Positions 17,687 to 26,047 of a stretch of DNA of 64,000 bases are shown here, in pieces. Under the pieces are notes generated by a model that was given only the letters and a program-made list of their open reading frames with translations, made no database searches and was not told the DNA's origin. The DNA comes from Scandinavium sp036271055 (lineage in GTDB: Bacteria; Pseudomonadota; Gammaproteobacteria; Enterobacterales; Enterobacteriaceae), in the NCBI RefSeq assembly GCF_036271055.1, contig NZ_DATBBJ010000043.1:1-64000 (forward strand). The letters run 5' to 3'. The position numbers were made by a program, and so were the translations under genes. How positions within the stretch are numbered: position 1 is the stretch's first letter; each line of letters opens with the position of its first letter.

Positions 17687-18115
17687 ATGACATACTCACA
17701 TCTGTTAGTGGCTGTCGCACCGACACCGGAAAGTCATAAACTGATTGCAAAAGCAGTCTCAATTGCCCGCCCCGTTAATGCCCGTATCAGCCTGATAACC
17801 TCATCGACGGACCCGGAGATGTATAACCAGTTTGCCGCCCCGATGCTCGAGAATCTGCGTGAATTAATGCAGGAAGAAACGCGGCAATTTCTCGATGAGC
17901 TGTCAGCCCGCGCTGATTACCCGATAGCCAACACCACTATCGCCTGTGGTGAGTTAAGCGAGCACATTAAGGACTTTTGCATGAAACAGCAGGTGGATTT
18001 GGTCATTTGCGGTAACCACAATAAAAGTTTTTTTGCGCGCGCGACCTGTAGCGCCAAAACGGTGGTTGGGAATAGCGGCGTCGATGTGCTGCTGGTTTCG
18101 CTGGAAGACGAATAA
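17687..18115 (+). CDS. uspC: Universal stress protein UspC
   Basis: Small cytoplasmic UspA-superfamily protein linked to stress tolerance and, in E. coli, motility. 142 residues, matching E. coli UspC in length and in segments such as KAVSIARPVNARISLIT and DLVICGNHNKSFF. The start has AAGGAG six bases upstream. It is divergent from flhDC and convergent with otsA, as in E. coli, with a terminator between. Confidence 0.95.
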   Translation: MTYSHLLVAVAPTPESHKLIAKAVSIARPVNARISLITSSTDPEMYNQFAAPMLENLRELMQEETRQFLDELSARADYPIANTTIACGELSEHIKDFCMKQQVDLVICGNHNKSFFARATCSAKTVVGNSGVDVLLVSLEDE

Positions 18116-18120
18116 AAAAC

Positions 18121-18144
18121 TGCCCGGCACAATAAAGCCGGGCA
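18121..18144. terminator. Bidirectional terminator between uspC and otsA
   Basis: TGCCCGGC and GCCGGGCA form an eight-pair stem around an eight-base loop, with an A-run upstream and CGTTTCC downstream. It lies in the 40-bp gap between the convergent uspC and otsA genes. Confidence 0.8.
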
Positions 18145-18155
18145 CGTTTCCTTAA

Positions 18156-19580
18156 TTACGCAAGCTTCGGAAATGCCGCGACTTTATTCTGCAAACTGCT
18201 TTCTGCCGTCCTCGGCGTTATCTGCTTTAGATCGTGAATGAATCGCTCCTGCCAGTGGTAGATATCATTTTTCTTGATAACCTCCAGCATCTCCGCATGG
18301 CGTGAGATCCTTTCCGTTAGCGGCATGATGAGCGCTCGATTGAGCGCGGTCGCGACTTCATCACGATCGTAAGGATTCACGATCAGCGCCGAGGTTAACT
18401 CGTTCGCCGCCCCTGCAAATTGCGACAACACCAGCACGCCCGGGTTCTCGGGATCTTGTGCTGCAACGTACTCTTTAGCCACCAGGTTCATCCCGTCGCG
18501 GAGTGGCGTCACCAGCCCGACGTCCGAATACCGGAAGACCTTCATTAATAACTTTCTGTCGAAGTGCTGATTGAGGTAAAAGAGCGGCGTCCAGCCCAAT
18601 TGACCGTACTGCCCGTTAATGCGTCCGGCGGCATTTTCCAGTTGATGACGAATATCCTGATAAGCCTGCACGTCACCGCGCGAGGTTGGCGCAATTTGGG
18701 TATAACGAATTTTGCCGTGGTGCTGCGGATATTTTTCCAGCAGCGCCTCGTAGGCCTGAAAACGTTCCGGTAGCCCTTTGGAGTAATCCAGACGCTCGAC
18801 CGAAAAGATATTCTGCACGCTTTTAAGCTCAGCTTTGAGCTGCGCCAGTTTGGGTGGCAGCGGCCCCTGAGCCTGACTGGCAATCTCTTTCGGGTCGATA
18901 CCTATCGGATACACTTCGGTGCGGAACGTATGCCCCCACGCACTGTGCGTCTTGCTGCCACGACTGGTCAGGCGCGTCTGGCTGGAGACGCAGTCCAGAA
19001 ACGCCAGACGGTCATTCTCGGTCTGGAAACCTAACAAATCGTAATCACACAACTGTTCGAGTAATTCCGCGTGCGTCGGCAGCGCGTTAAACACTTCAGG
19101 TGTGGGGAATGGAATGTGCAGGAAGAAGCCAATCCGGTTATCCACGCCACGTTTGCGCAGTTCGCTGGCAAAGGGTAGTAAATGATAGTCATGGACCCAC
19201 AGCGTATCGTCTTGCTTGACCAACGGCAGCAGTTTGTCAGCCAGAATAGCGTTGACGCGCAGATAGCCTTCCCAGGCCTCACGCTGAAAGTTCACCAGGT
19301 CCAGACGGTAGTGGAAAGCGGGCCACAAAACGGCGTTGGAGAACTGGTTGTAATAAAGGTCGTGATCCTGTTCGTTGAGATTAAAGGATGCCCAGGTGAT
19401 ATCCCCCCGCGTGACTTTTTTCAGCGGCTGGTCTTCATTACCCGTTTCACCACTCCAGCCAAACCACAGTCCCCCTGCGACTTTAAGCGCCCCCAGTACT
19501 CCCACCGCGAGCCCTCCAGCACTGGATTTTTTATCATCCGGCGGGGCAATACGATTAGATACTACTATCAAGCGACTCAT
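18156..19580 (-). CDS. otsA: Trehalose-6-phosphate synthase OtsA
   Basis: OtsA joins UDP-glucose and glucose-6-phosphate to trehalose-6-phosphate, the first step in making trehalose under osmotic or stationary-phase stress. 474 residues, the E. coli length. It is a GT20 glycosyltransferase with SNRIAPP at the N-terminus, the VHDYHLLPF motif and a C-terminal LRDGMNLVAKEYVA nucleotide-sugar segment. It overlaps the end of otsB by 26 bp, so the two form a coupled operon. Confidence 0.97.
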   Translation of the reverse strand: MSRLIVVSNRIAPPDDKKSSAGGLAVGVLGALKVAGGLWFGWSGETGNEDQPLKKVTRGDITWASFNLNEQDHDLYYNQFSNAVLWPAFHYRLDLVNFQREAWEGYLRVNAILADKLLPLVKQDDTLWVHDYHLLPFASELRKRGVDNRIGFFLHIPFPTPEVFNALPTHAELLEQLCDYDLLGFQTENDRLAFLDCVSSQTRLTSRGSKTHSAWGHTFRTEVYPIGIDPKEIASQAQGPLPPKLAQLKAELKSVQNIFSVERLDYSKGLPERFQAYEALLEKYPQHHGKIRYTQIAPTSRGDVQAYQDIRHQLENAAGRINGQYGQLGWTPLFYLNQHFDRKLLMKVFRYSDVGLVTPLRDGMNLVAKEYVAAQDPENPGVLVLSQFAGAANELTSALIVNPYDRDEVATALNRALIMPLTERISRHAEMLEVIKKNDIYHWQERFIHDLKQITPRTAESSLQNKVAAFPKLA

Positions 19581-20346
19581 AGCCTTCTCTCCTGTCAGTT
19601 AGCGCGTGTTGTTGTGCGAGCTGGAGCAACCACTGATGGCTGTCCGCGACGCTTGCCAAACGCCATTGCGCATGCGTCTTCCCCTGCCCGACTTTCACCG
19701 AAATCCCGCCAGCCGCATTCACGGCTTCAAACCCGGCTTCATCGGTTAAATCATCGCCGACAAACACCGGCTGTCGACTCAGGAATGGCGCTTCCTGCAT
19801 AAAGGCCTTAATCGCGGCCCCTTTATTAATGCCTATGGGTTTAATTTCCACCACACATTTACCCGGCTGCAAAGCCAGGCCATCAAAGCGGGAGACCGCT
19901 TCGCGTGCCAGCTGTTCAATCGCCTGCTGATGCTGCGGGGCCTGACGATAATGCAGCGCAAACGCCATCCCCTTATTTTCCACTTCGCAGCCTGTCAGCG
20001 CCGCCATGCTCTCGCTCAGCCATTGCGATAACTCAGCGGCAAGCGAAGTGGGCAGTGCAACAATGTGCGTTTGGCCTTTGATATCACGGCGTTCAGCCCC
20101 ATGTACTCCCGCAAGCGGGAACTGATAAGGAGCCGCGAGCGCGTCAAGTTCAACCATTGAGCGCCCTGAAATCAATGCCAGTGCCCCCTGCTGCTTCTGC
20201 GCCAGTTGGTGCAGTGCTAAGCGGATAGGCTCGGGAATGATGACCTGATCGGGATGCAATTTGATGTCTGCCAGCGTGCCATCCAGGTCAAAGAAAAAGG
20301 CATAATTTCCGCTTAAAACCGGCGGAACGGTTAACGGGTCTGTCAC
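19555..20346 (-). CDS. otsB: Trehalose-6-phosphate phosphatase OtsB
   Basis: OtsB dephosphorylates trehalose-6-phosphate to trehalose. 263 residues (266 in E. coli). HAD-family phosphatase with the nucleophile motif FFDLDGTLADI near the N-terminus, LISGRS, and the metal motif VFVGDDLTDE near residue 195. First gene of otsBA. E. coli otsBA depends on RpoS; I see no unambiguous promoter in the 100 bp upstream. Confidence 0.96.
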   Translation of the reverse strand: MTDPLTVPPVLSGNYAFFFDLDGTLADIKLHPDQVIIPEPIRLALHQLAQKQQGALALISGRSMVELDALAAPYQFPLAGVHGAERRDIKGQTHIVALPTSLAAELSQWLSESMAALTGCEVENKGMAFALHYRQAPQHQQAIEQLAREAVSRFDGLALQPGKCVVEIKPIGINKGAAIKAFMQEAPFLSRQPVFVGDDLTDEAGFEAVNAAGGISVKVGQGKTHAQWRLASVADSHQWLLQLAQQHALTDRREGYESLDSSI

Positions 20347-20445
20347 CCTGTCTACCTCCTCACTTGCCCTGCTTAAGGGGCATTGTTAACTAAACGTTAG
20401 CAGTGTAAGTATAGACAGTGTGACCAGGCTCGCCATTTTCAAATG

Positions 20446-20472
20446 AAAACGCCAGAGGAATTACCCCTGGCG
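20446..20472 (-). terminator. Terminator of araFGH
   Basis: On the minus strand, CGCCAGGGG and CCTCTGGCG pair with one mismatch around AATT, followed by TTTTCATTT. It lies 35 bp after the araH stop codon. Confidence 0.8.
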
Positions 20473-20507
20473 CGTGGTGAGTATTACACTTAAAAGTTGG
20501 AATGAAA

Positions 20508-21488
20508 TCAGACTGTACGCTTCGCTTTTTGTTTGTAGCGGTCGAAAATCACCGCCGCCAGCAAAATCAAACCGCGCACCACATACTGCGAGAACGGCGA
20601 AATATTCAGCAGGTTCATGGCGTTTTCTACCGTACCTAAAATCAGTATCCCCGCCACCACATACGAAATCTTCCCGATACCGCCTTTGAGCGACACACCG
20701 CCGAGCACGCAGGCCGAGATAACAATCAGCTCATAGCCCATTGACGTCATCGGCTGTCCGCTGGTCATGCGCGAGGCGAGAATGATCCCCGCCGCTGCCG
20801 ACACCAGCCCTGACAACACAAAGATAATGATTTTGGTGCGCACGACCGGGACACCGGCAAGACGCGCCGCTTCTTCGTTGCCGCCAATCGCCAGCGTATT
20901 ACGGCCAAACGTGGTTTTATTCAGCAACAGGCCAAAGACAATCAGGCACGCCACCGTAAGCCAGATTGGCGCAGGCAAACCCAACCAGTTGGCGTAGCCG
21001 AGCGTGAAGAAACGTTCATCTTCAATGCCCACCGCTTTGCCGTCAGAAATGATATACGCCAGACCGCGTACGATTTGCATCGTCGCAAGTGTGGTGATCA
21101 GGGCATTAATTTTCAGACGGGCAATCACGAAGCCGTTGACCAGGCCACTCAGCGCGCCGAGCAGCAAACCGGCAAACACACCGAGCCACAGGCTTTCAGA
21201 GAGATTGATAACTACGGCTGTTGTCACGCCTGCGCAGGCAATCACCGACGCAACGGAAAGGTCGAAATCGCCGGAAGCCAAACAAAACAGCATCCCGCAC
21301 GCCACCATTCCGGACATTGAAATGGCGAGTAACAGCCCCTTCATGTTGACGAAGCTGGCAAAATTCGGCACAAAAATCGCACAGGCGAGGAACAGCACGG
21401 CGAACACCACTAGCATGCCGTACTGATCCCAAATGCGCCCAGCGCTAAACGTATTCCGGCGTGGGCCGGAGGTGGTAACGGATGACAT
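20508..21488 (-). CDS. araH: L-arabinose ABC transporter permease AraH
   Basis: Inner-membrane permease of the high-affinity L-arabinose importer AraFGH. The ATG at 21488, six bases after AAGGAG, gives 326 residues starting MSSVTTSG, against 328 in E. coli. Several hydrophobic segments form the BPD_transp_2 fold, including the conserved GLVNGFVIARLKINALI and GGNEEAARLAGVPV loops. It follows araG after 22 bp. Confidence 0.96.
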   Translation of the reverse strand: MSSVTTSGPRRNTFSAGRIWDQYGMLVVFAVLFLACAIFVPNFASFVNMKGLLLAISMSGMVACGMLFCLASGDFDLSVASVIACAGVTTAVVINLSESLWLGVFAGLLLGALSGLVNGFVIARLKINALITTLATMQIVRGLAYIISDGKAVGIEDERFFTLGYANWLGLPAPIWLTVACLIVFGLLLNKTTFGRNTLAIGGNEEAARLAGVPVVRTKIIIFVLSGLVSAAAGIILASRMTSGQPMTSMGYELIVISACVLGGVSLKGGIGKISYVVAGILILGTVENAMNLLNISPFSQYVVRGLILLAAVIFDRYKQKAKRTV

Positions 21489-21510
21489 GATTAACTCCTT
21501 CGTCAGGCTA

Positions 21511-23025
21511 TCAGGCAACGGCCTGAGTGGTTTTCGGCATTGCCAGGCTCAACGCCTGCTGTTCATTGGCGCTTTCATGCATCAGCTCGCCCGCAATCTC
21601 CCCTTCACGCATCACGATGATACGGTCGGCCACGCCGAGTACTTCCGGTAGATCGCTGGAAGCAAACAGCACTGCCACGCCAGACGCCGCCAGCGCATAA
21701 ATCACGTTGTAGATTTCGTGTTTCGCGCCCACGTCGATACCGCGCGTCGGTTCGTCGAGCAAAATGACTTTCATCTCTTCTGACAGCCAGCGCCCAAGAA
21801 TGGCTTTTTGCTGATTGCCGCCCGAGAGATTCATGATCAGCTGTTCTGCGCCCGGCGTTTTAATGTTCAGCGACTGAATATGGTGCGCTGCATTATTGGC
21901 TTCCCAGGTATTGTTGATAAGACAACCGGCGTGGATGTGTTTACGCCGCGCGCTGATATTGATGTTATCGCGCACCGAATGGACCGGAATGATCCCGTCC
22001 GCTTTACGGTCTTCCGGGCAGAGCATCATCCCCGCACGAATAGCATGTGCCGGGGTACGAATATCCACCCGCTCGCCATCGAGCATAACGTGCCCGTCGG
22101 TAATGCGCGTGCCGCCAAACAACCCCTTCATTAATTCACTGCGCCCGGCGCCAACCAAACCAAACAGGCCGACGATTTCGCCGCTTTTTACCGATAGGCT
22201 CACCGGCATGCGAACGCCCGGCGCTTTCACATTCTCAAGGCGCAGTCTTTCCACGCCATGTTCGCGCGGCTGCCAGCCATAAATATCACCGATTTCACGT
22301 CCAACCATCGCCTGCACTAACTGGTCGTTATTGACCTGCTGCATGTCGTCGAAGGTCCGAACATAGCGGCCATCTTTAAACACGGTGATCGCGTCGCTGA
22401 GGGCAAAAATCTCCTCCATGCGATGCGAGACATAAATGATGACGCGACCTTCATTACGTAATTCCCGAATAACCCGGAACAGGTTGTCGATTTCACGCGC
22501 CGAGAGCGAACTGGTCGGCTCATCGAAAGCGATGACTTTGGCGTTACGCGCCAGAGCTTTAGCAATCTCTACCATCTGCCACTGACCGATAGAGAGGTAT
22601 TTCAGCGGGGTCTGTGGATCAATATCCAGCCCCAGATGTTGCAGCTGTAAACCCGCTTCATAATTAAGCAGTGAGCGATTAACGATCCCGCCTTTGTGCG
22701 GCATCTGCCCAAGATAAATGTTCTCTGCTACCGTCATTTCCGGCACCAGATGCAGTTCCTGATAGATAATGGCGACCCCGGCATTAAGCGCTGCGGGGGT
22801 ATCCGCAAAACTGACCTCTTCACCGCGCAGCACCAGCGTGCCGCCGGTTGGCGCATAGTTACCGCTGAGGATTTTCAGCAGGGTAGACTTTCCGGCACCG
22901 TTTTCACCCATCAGCGCATGCACCTGCCCGGCATAGCAGTCGAAGCTGATGTCAGTCAGGGCTTTGACGCCGGGAAACGTTTTGCTGATGCCGCGAAATG
23001 AAAGGTAAGGTTGTGACTGTTGCAT
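21511..23025 (-). CDS. araG: L-arabinose ABC transporter ATPase AraG
   Basis: Cytoplasmic ATPase driving L-arabinose uptake. The ATG at 23025 (GGAG upstream) gives 504 residues as in E. coli; a start two codons earlier is not preferred. Two tandem ABC domains: Walker A GENGAGKSTL in the first (about 40) and GLVGAGRSEL in the second, signature LSIGQWQ and LSGGNQQK, Walker B VIAFDEPTSS and VILLDEPTRG. It lies between araF and araH. Confidence 0.97.
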   Translation of the reverse strand: MQQSQPYLSFRGISKTFPGVKALTDISFDCYAGQVHALMGENGAGKSTLLKILSGNYAPTGGTLVLRGEEVSFADTPAALNAGVAIIYQELHLVPEMTVAENIYLGQMPHKGGIVNRSLLNYEAGLQLQHLGLDIDPQTPLKYLSIGQWQMVEIAKALARNAKVIAFDEPTSSLSAREIDNLFRVIRELRNEGRVIIYVSHRMEEIFALSDAITVFKDGRYVRTFDDMQQVNNDQLVQAMVGREIGDIYGWQPREHGVERLRLENVKAPGVRMPVSLSVKSGEIVGLFGLVGAGRSELMKGLFGGTRITDGHVMLDGERVDIRTPAHAIRAGMMLCPEDRKADGIIPVHSVRDNINISARRKHIHAGCLINNTWEANNAAHHIQSLNIKTPGAEQLIMNLSGGNQQKAILGRWLSEEMKVILLDEPTRGIDVGAKHEIYNVIYALAASGVAVLFASSDLPEVLGVADRIIVMREGEIAGELMHESANEQQALSLAMPKTTQAVA

Positions 23026-23084
23026 AAGCACTCCACATTCTTTTCTGCCCCCGGCGTGAGTACCGGGGGCGACTGCGTCAGGCC

Positions 23085-24065
23085 TTACAGCCCTTTCTTC
23101 GCCAGCTCTGCTTTAAAGTTGTCGCGAGTGATCAGCACCACGTCGGTAACCGCAGTAAATTTCGGCGGCTCGGCGTCTTTCTGCACCCAGTTGTAGAGCA
23201 TTTCGCTGGTTTTATAGCCGTGAACGTCCGGGCTTGGCAGCAGTGAACCGTAGAAGCCGGTAGCCTGTCCTTTCGACAATTCGTTCACCGCATCCACACC
23301 GTTGATGCCAATCCCGATAACGTCAGGCGCTTTAAAGCCCTGGCCTTCGGTGGCACGCACGCCGCCGAGCACGGTGTTATCGTTCATGCCCAGAATCAGC
23401 CAATGTTTCACGTTCGGATGCTGAACCAGCAGGGAGTTACCCGCATCGAAGGCACCTGGAATATCGTTAGATTTGGTTGGCACTTTGTAGATTTGCGCTT
23501 CCGGGAATCCGGCTTTTTTCAGCGCGTCCATGGAACCGGTAGTGCGACGACGCGCAGTATCCAGTTCATCGGCGGTGATCGCCATTACGCCGGTCTCTTT
23601 CACATCCCAGCCGCGTTTTTGCATCTCTTTATACAGCTCGTCGCCCTGACGAGCGCCGATTTCACTCGCCGCCATCATCACCAATGGCACGGTGTCCATC
23701 GGTTTGCCTTTGGCATTGACGAACTGATCGTCGACGGTGATGACCTTCATGTCATAGCTGCGCGCTTTCGCCATGATGGCTGGCCCCAATTTCGGGTCAG
23801 GCGTACAGATGACAAAGCCTTTTGCGCCGTTAGCCGCCAGGCTATCAATGGCGTTCAGGGTTTTCTCGCCGTCCGGCACGGCAATTTTGATAACGTCGAA
23901 GCCTAAATCTTTCCCGGCCTTATCAGCGAATCGCCATTCGGTCTGGAACCACGGTTCTTCCGGCTGCTTGACCAGAAAACCGAGTTTCATCGTTTCAGCG
24001 ACAGCTGATTGTGACATAACCGCTGCCAGACCGATGGCCGCCAGCGCTTTAGTGAATTTGTGCAT
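23085..24065 (-). CDS. araF: L-arabinose-binding periplasmic protein AraF
   Basis: Periplasmic binding protein that delivers L-arabinose to AraGH. The ATG at 24065, with GGAG upstream, gives 326 residues starting MHKFTKALAAIG; a signal peptide ends SAVA|ETMK. The mature protein matches E. coli AraF throughout (for example LGFLVKQPEEPWFQTEW) but is three residues shorter at the C-terminus. First gene of araFGH. Confidence 0.97.
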   Translation of the reverse strand: MHKFTKALAAIGLAAVMSQSAVAETMKLGFLVKQPEEPWFQTEWRFADKAGKDLGFDVIKIAVPDGEKTLNAIDSLAANGAKGFVICTPDPKLGPAIMAKARSYDMKVITVDDQFVNAKGKPMDTVPLVMMAASEIGARQGDELYKEMQKRGWDVKETGVMAITADELDTARRRTTGSMDALKKAGFPEAQIYKVPTKSNDIPGAFDAGNSLLVQHPNVKHWLILGMNDNTVLGGVRATEGQGFKAPDVIGIGINGVDAVNELSKGQATGFYGSLLPSPDVHGYKTSEMLYNWVQKDAEPPKFTAVTDVVLITRDNFKAELAKKGL

Positions 24066-24270
24066 GGTTAACTCCAGCTTTAATGTTCTTTTTCGTAGGG
24101 GAATTCGGAACAACACTTTTTAATCAACAGTAAAACAATGCATTAGCGGTTTCGCTTATAAGCGCATTGACACTGTCACATTAATAGCGGGAAATTAATT
24201 ATCCATAGGAGAGCGCCATCACACCGCAGAATTACAGTAGTTGCGTGCATAAATTCAGCGAGAAATGACA
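24066..24270 (-). promoter_or_regulatory. araFGH promoter region
   Basis: The gap upstream of araF holds the perfect 12-bp palindrome CGCTTATAAGCG (24153-24164) inside a wider CAATGC...GCATTG repeat (24136-24169), a CRP-like half-site TGTGA on the minus strand near 24180, and TATGGA on the minus strand (24202-24207), the core of an AraC half-site. AraC and CRP control araFGH in E. coli. No single arrangement here is convincing enough to fix the sites. Confidence 0.5.
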
Positions 24271-24304
24271 TAAATAAAGGGTGAATTGTCAGACAATTCA
24301 CCCT
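24271..24304 (-). terminator. Terminator after the DJ-1 family gene
   Basis: AGGGTGAATTG (24278-24288) pairs with CAATTCACCCT (24294-24304) around a five-base loop. On the minus strand it is followed by TTTATTTA. It lies 46 bp after the stop of the DJ-1 family gene, before the araF promoter. Confidence 0.8.
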
Positions 24305-24349
24305 GGGGTTAGCATAATAATCTATATCAGCAGTCAGCCAATCCTTATC

Positions 24350-24907
24350 TCACCAGCGATAATAAATATGCTCTGCGTGTTCACGAACCGGCGCTTCATC
24401 GCCAAGTAATCTTGCGGCAACGGTAAATGCGAAATCAAAGACGTGACCAAAGCCCTTGCCGCTGATCAAATTACCGTCTTCAACAACCGGTGCGTCGACA
24501 TAATGTCCGTCTTTAACATCCTGCCAGAGTTCACCCGAGCACACATATTTGCGCCCTTTAAGCAGACCGTTACCGCCCAACACCCGTGCCGCCGCCGAGC
24601 AGATCGGACAGATAAGTTTGCCTGCGGCATCGTGTGTCGCGACAAAATCTATGACCTGCGGGTTTGCCGCTAAATTGACACTGCCTTCCGGCCCGCCCGG
24701 CAACACCACGGCATCAAATAACGTGCCGCTGCGCTCTGCGAGCGTACTGTCTGCGACCATCGGGATCCCGTGGTAGCTGGTGACACCCCGTGTCGTCGTA
24801 CAAGAAAGCAGTTCAACCTGCAGATTGAGCCGACGCAAAATATCAATGGTGACGATGGCCTCACCTTCTTCAAACCCAGGCGCCAACAGCACCGCGACTT
24901 TCTTCAT
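24350..24907 (-). CDS. DJ-1/PfpI family protein
   Basis: 185-residue member of the DJ-1/ThiJ/PfpI superfamily, cytoplasmic, with no signal peptide. The nucleophile-elbow cysteine is C103 in ICPICSAAARVL, and the paired glutamate is E16 in GFEEGEA, matching the DJ-1 Cys-Glu arrangement. C100 lies three residues before. Family members act as glyoxalase-like or stress proteins; the substrate here is unknown. It lies alone between araF and ftnB, a place where I recall no such gene in E. coli K-12, with its own terminator. Not YajL by sequence. Confidence 0.85.
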   Translation of the reverse strand: MKKVAVLLAPGFEEGEAIVTIDILRRLNLQVELLSCTTTRGVTSYHGIPMVADSTLAERSGTLFDAVVLPGGPEGSVNLAANPQVIDFVATHDAAGKLICPICSAAARVLGGNGLLKGRKYVCSGELWQDVKDGHYVDAPVVEDGNLISGKGFGHVFDFAFTVAARLLGDEAPVREHAEHIYYRW

Positions 24908-25377
24908 TTACTTCTCCTTGATATCAATTTTCGGTTCTATGCTTAATTCACACATCATGGTTAAAAGTGATCTGTCGCAATTCCTGAGACAAAAACGGCT
25001 AATAGTAATAAGTATAAATGACACAAAGGGTCTATTTATTTCATGTCCTCAGGATGGTGAATGCCAGACAGATCGCAGTTTTAGAAAATAATCCGGTACT
25101 ATAATGATATTAGCTATCATGCTGTTAAATCAGGTTTTACTGGGGTATTCATCTGTCATGCCGAATTAATTACGGATTCATGTAACGATTGGTAAATAAT
25201 ATCACCCAGGAGTTTTCTTATAATAATGTGGAGCGTATTCTAAAAAAGGGTTTCATGCATTCAGTGTCGCATTACCCCTCCCTGAGTACTCACGCTGAGT
25301 TTTGTCGCGGCAGTGGTCACCCAACGTTTTTGCGCGGCGAAAGTCAGCAGGTATCACCTGGAAATAAGGATATTGCT
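24908..25377. promoter_or_regulatory. Intergenic region between the DJ-1 gene and ftnB
   Basis: 470 bases separating divergent genes. It is AT-rich to about 25250 and contains the inverted repeat ATGATA-TTAGC-TATCAT (25104-25120), which could be an operator. The frame of ftnB stays open upstream to 25189, but that translation does not resemble ferritin and is not taken as coding. No RNA gene recognised. Confidence 0.45.
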
Positions 25378-25881
25378 ATGACAGTTCCTGGAATGGTTCA
25401 AAAACTCAATGCGCAAATGAATCTCGAGTTTTGCGCCTCCAATTTTTATCTGCGCCTGAGCGAGTGGTGTTCCGACAATAAACTCACAGGAACAGCCGCC
25501 TTTCTGCGATCGCAGGCACAGTCCAACGTCACCCATATGATGCGCGTTTTTGATTTTATGAAGAAAGCGGGTGCCTATCCGGTGGTCAAAGAATCAAAAT
25601 CGTGTGAAGAACACTGCGCAACGCTCGAAGAGTTATTTATTAAAACTCTGGAAGAACATCAGCAACGCACCCGCACCCTGTGCGCCCTCACTCGAGAAGC
25701 CAAAACGCTGCAAGACGATAGCACGCTGCGGTTTTTGAATACGCTGGAAAAAGAGCAGCAACAAGACGGCGTGCTGTTGCAGACTATCCTCGAGGAAGTG
25801 CGCAACGCCCATAAAGCGGGACTCTGTATGTATCAAACCGATCAGCACCTGCGTAATGTCGTTAACCACCAACTGCACTAA
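25378..25881 (+). CDS. ftnB: Ferritin-like protein FtnB
   Basis: Cytoplasmic ferritin-family protein; in Salmonella FtnB is linked to iron-sulfur cluster repair and virulence. The ATG at 25378 with AAGGA upstream gives 167 residues, the E. coli length; the open frame further upstream is ignored. E17 and H53 are kept, but the ferroxidase glutamates E49 and E50 of FtnA are S49 and N50 here, as in E. coli FtnB, so iron oxidation should differ from FtnA. It ends NVVNHQLH like E. coli FtnB. Confidence 0.95.
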   Translation: MTVPGMVQKLNAQMNLEFCASNFYLRLSEWCSDNKLTGTAAFLRSQAQSNVTHMMRVFDFMKKAGAYPVVKESKSCEEHCATLEELFIKTLEEHQQRTRTLCALTREAKTLQDDSTLRFLNTLEKEQQQDGVLLQTILEEVRNAHKAGLCMYQTDQHLRNVVNHQLH

Positions 25882-26047
25882 CACGCTGTGGGCGGCCTCT
25901 GCGCTGCCCCAAACCTCACTCAATTGTTAATAAAATGTATATAACAGACTGTTTTTACTGCTGTTTGTAAATCCGATCTGTCTCCCAGTCAATATCACTA
26001 CAAAATGTAATGCTTTATCTCTTCTTTATGGATGAGACAGGTGCGAC

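Noticed and set aside
25189..25377. N-terminal extension of ftnB in the same open frame
   Set aside because: The extension is unlike any ferritin, while the internal ATG at 25378 has a good ribosome binding site and gives the exact family length.
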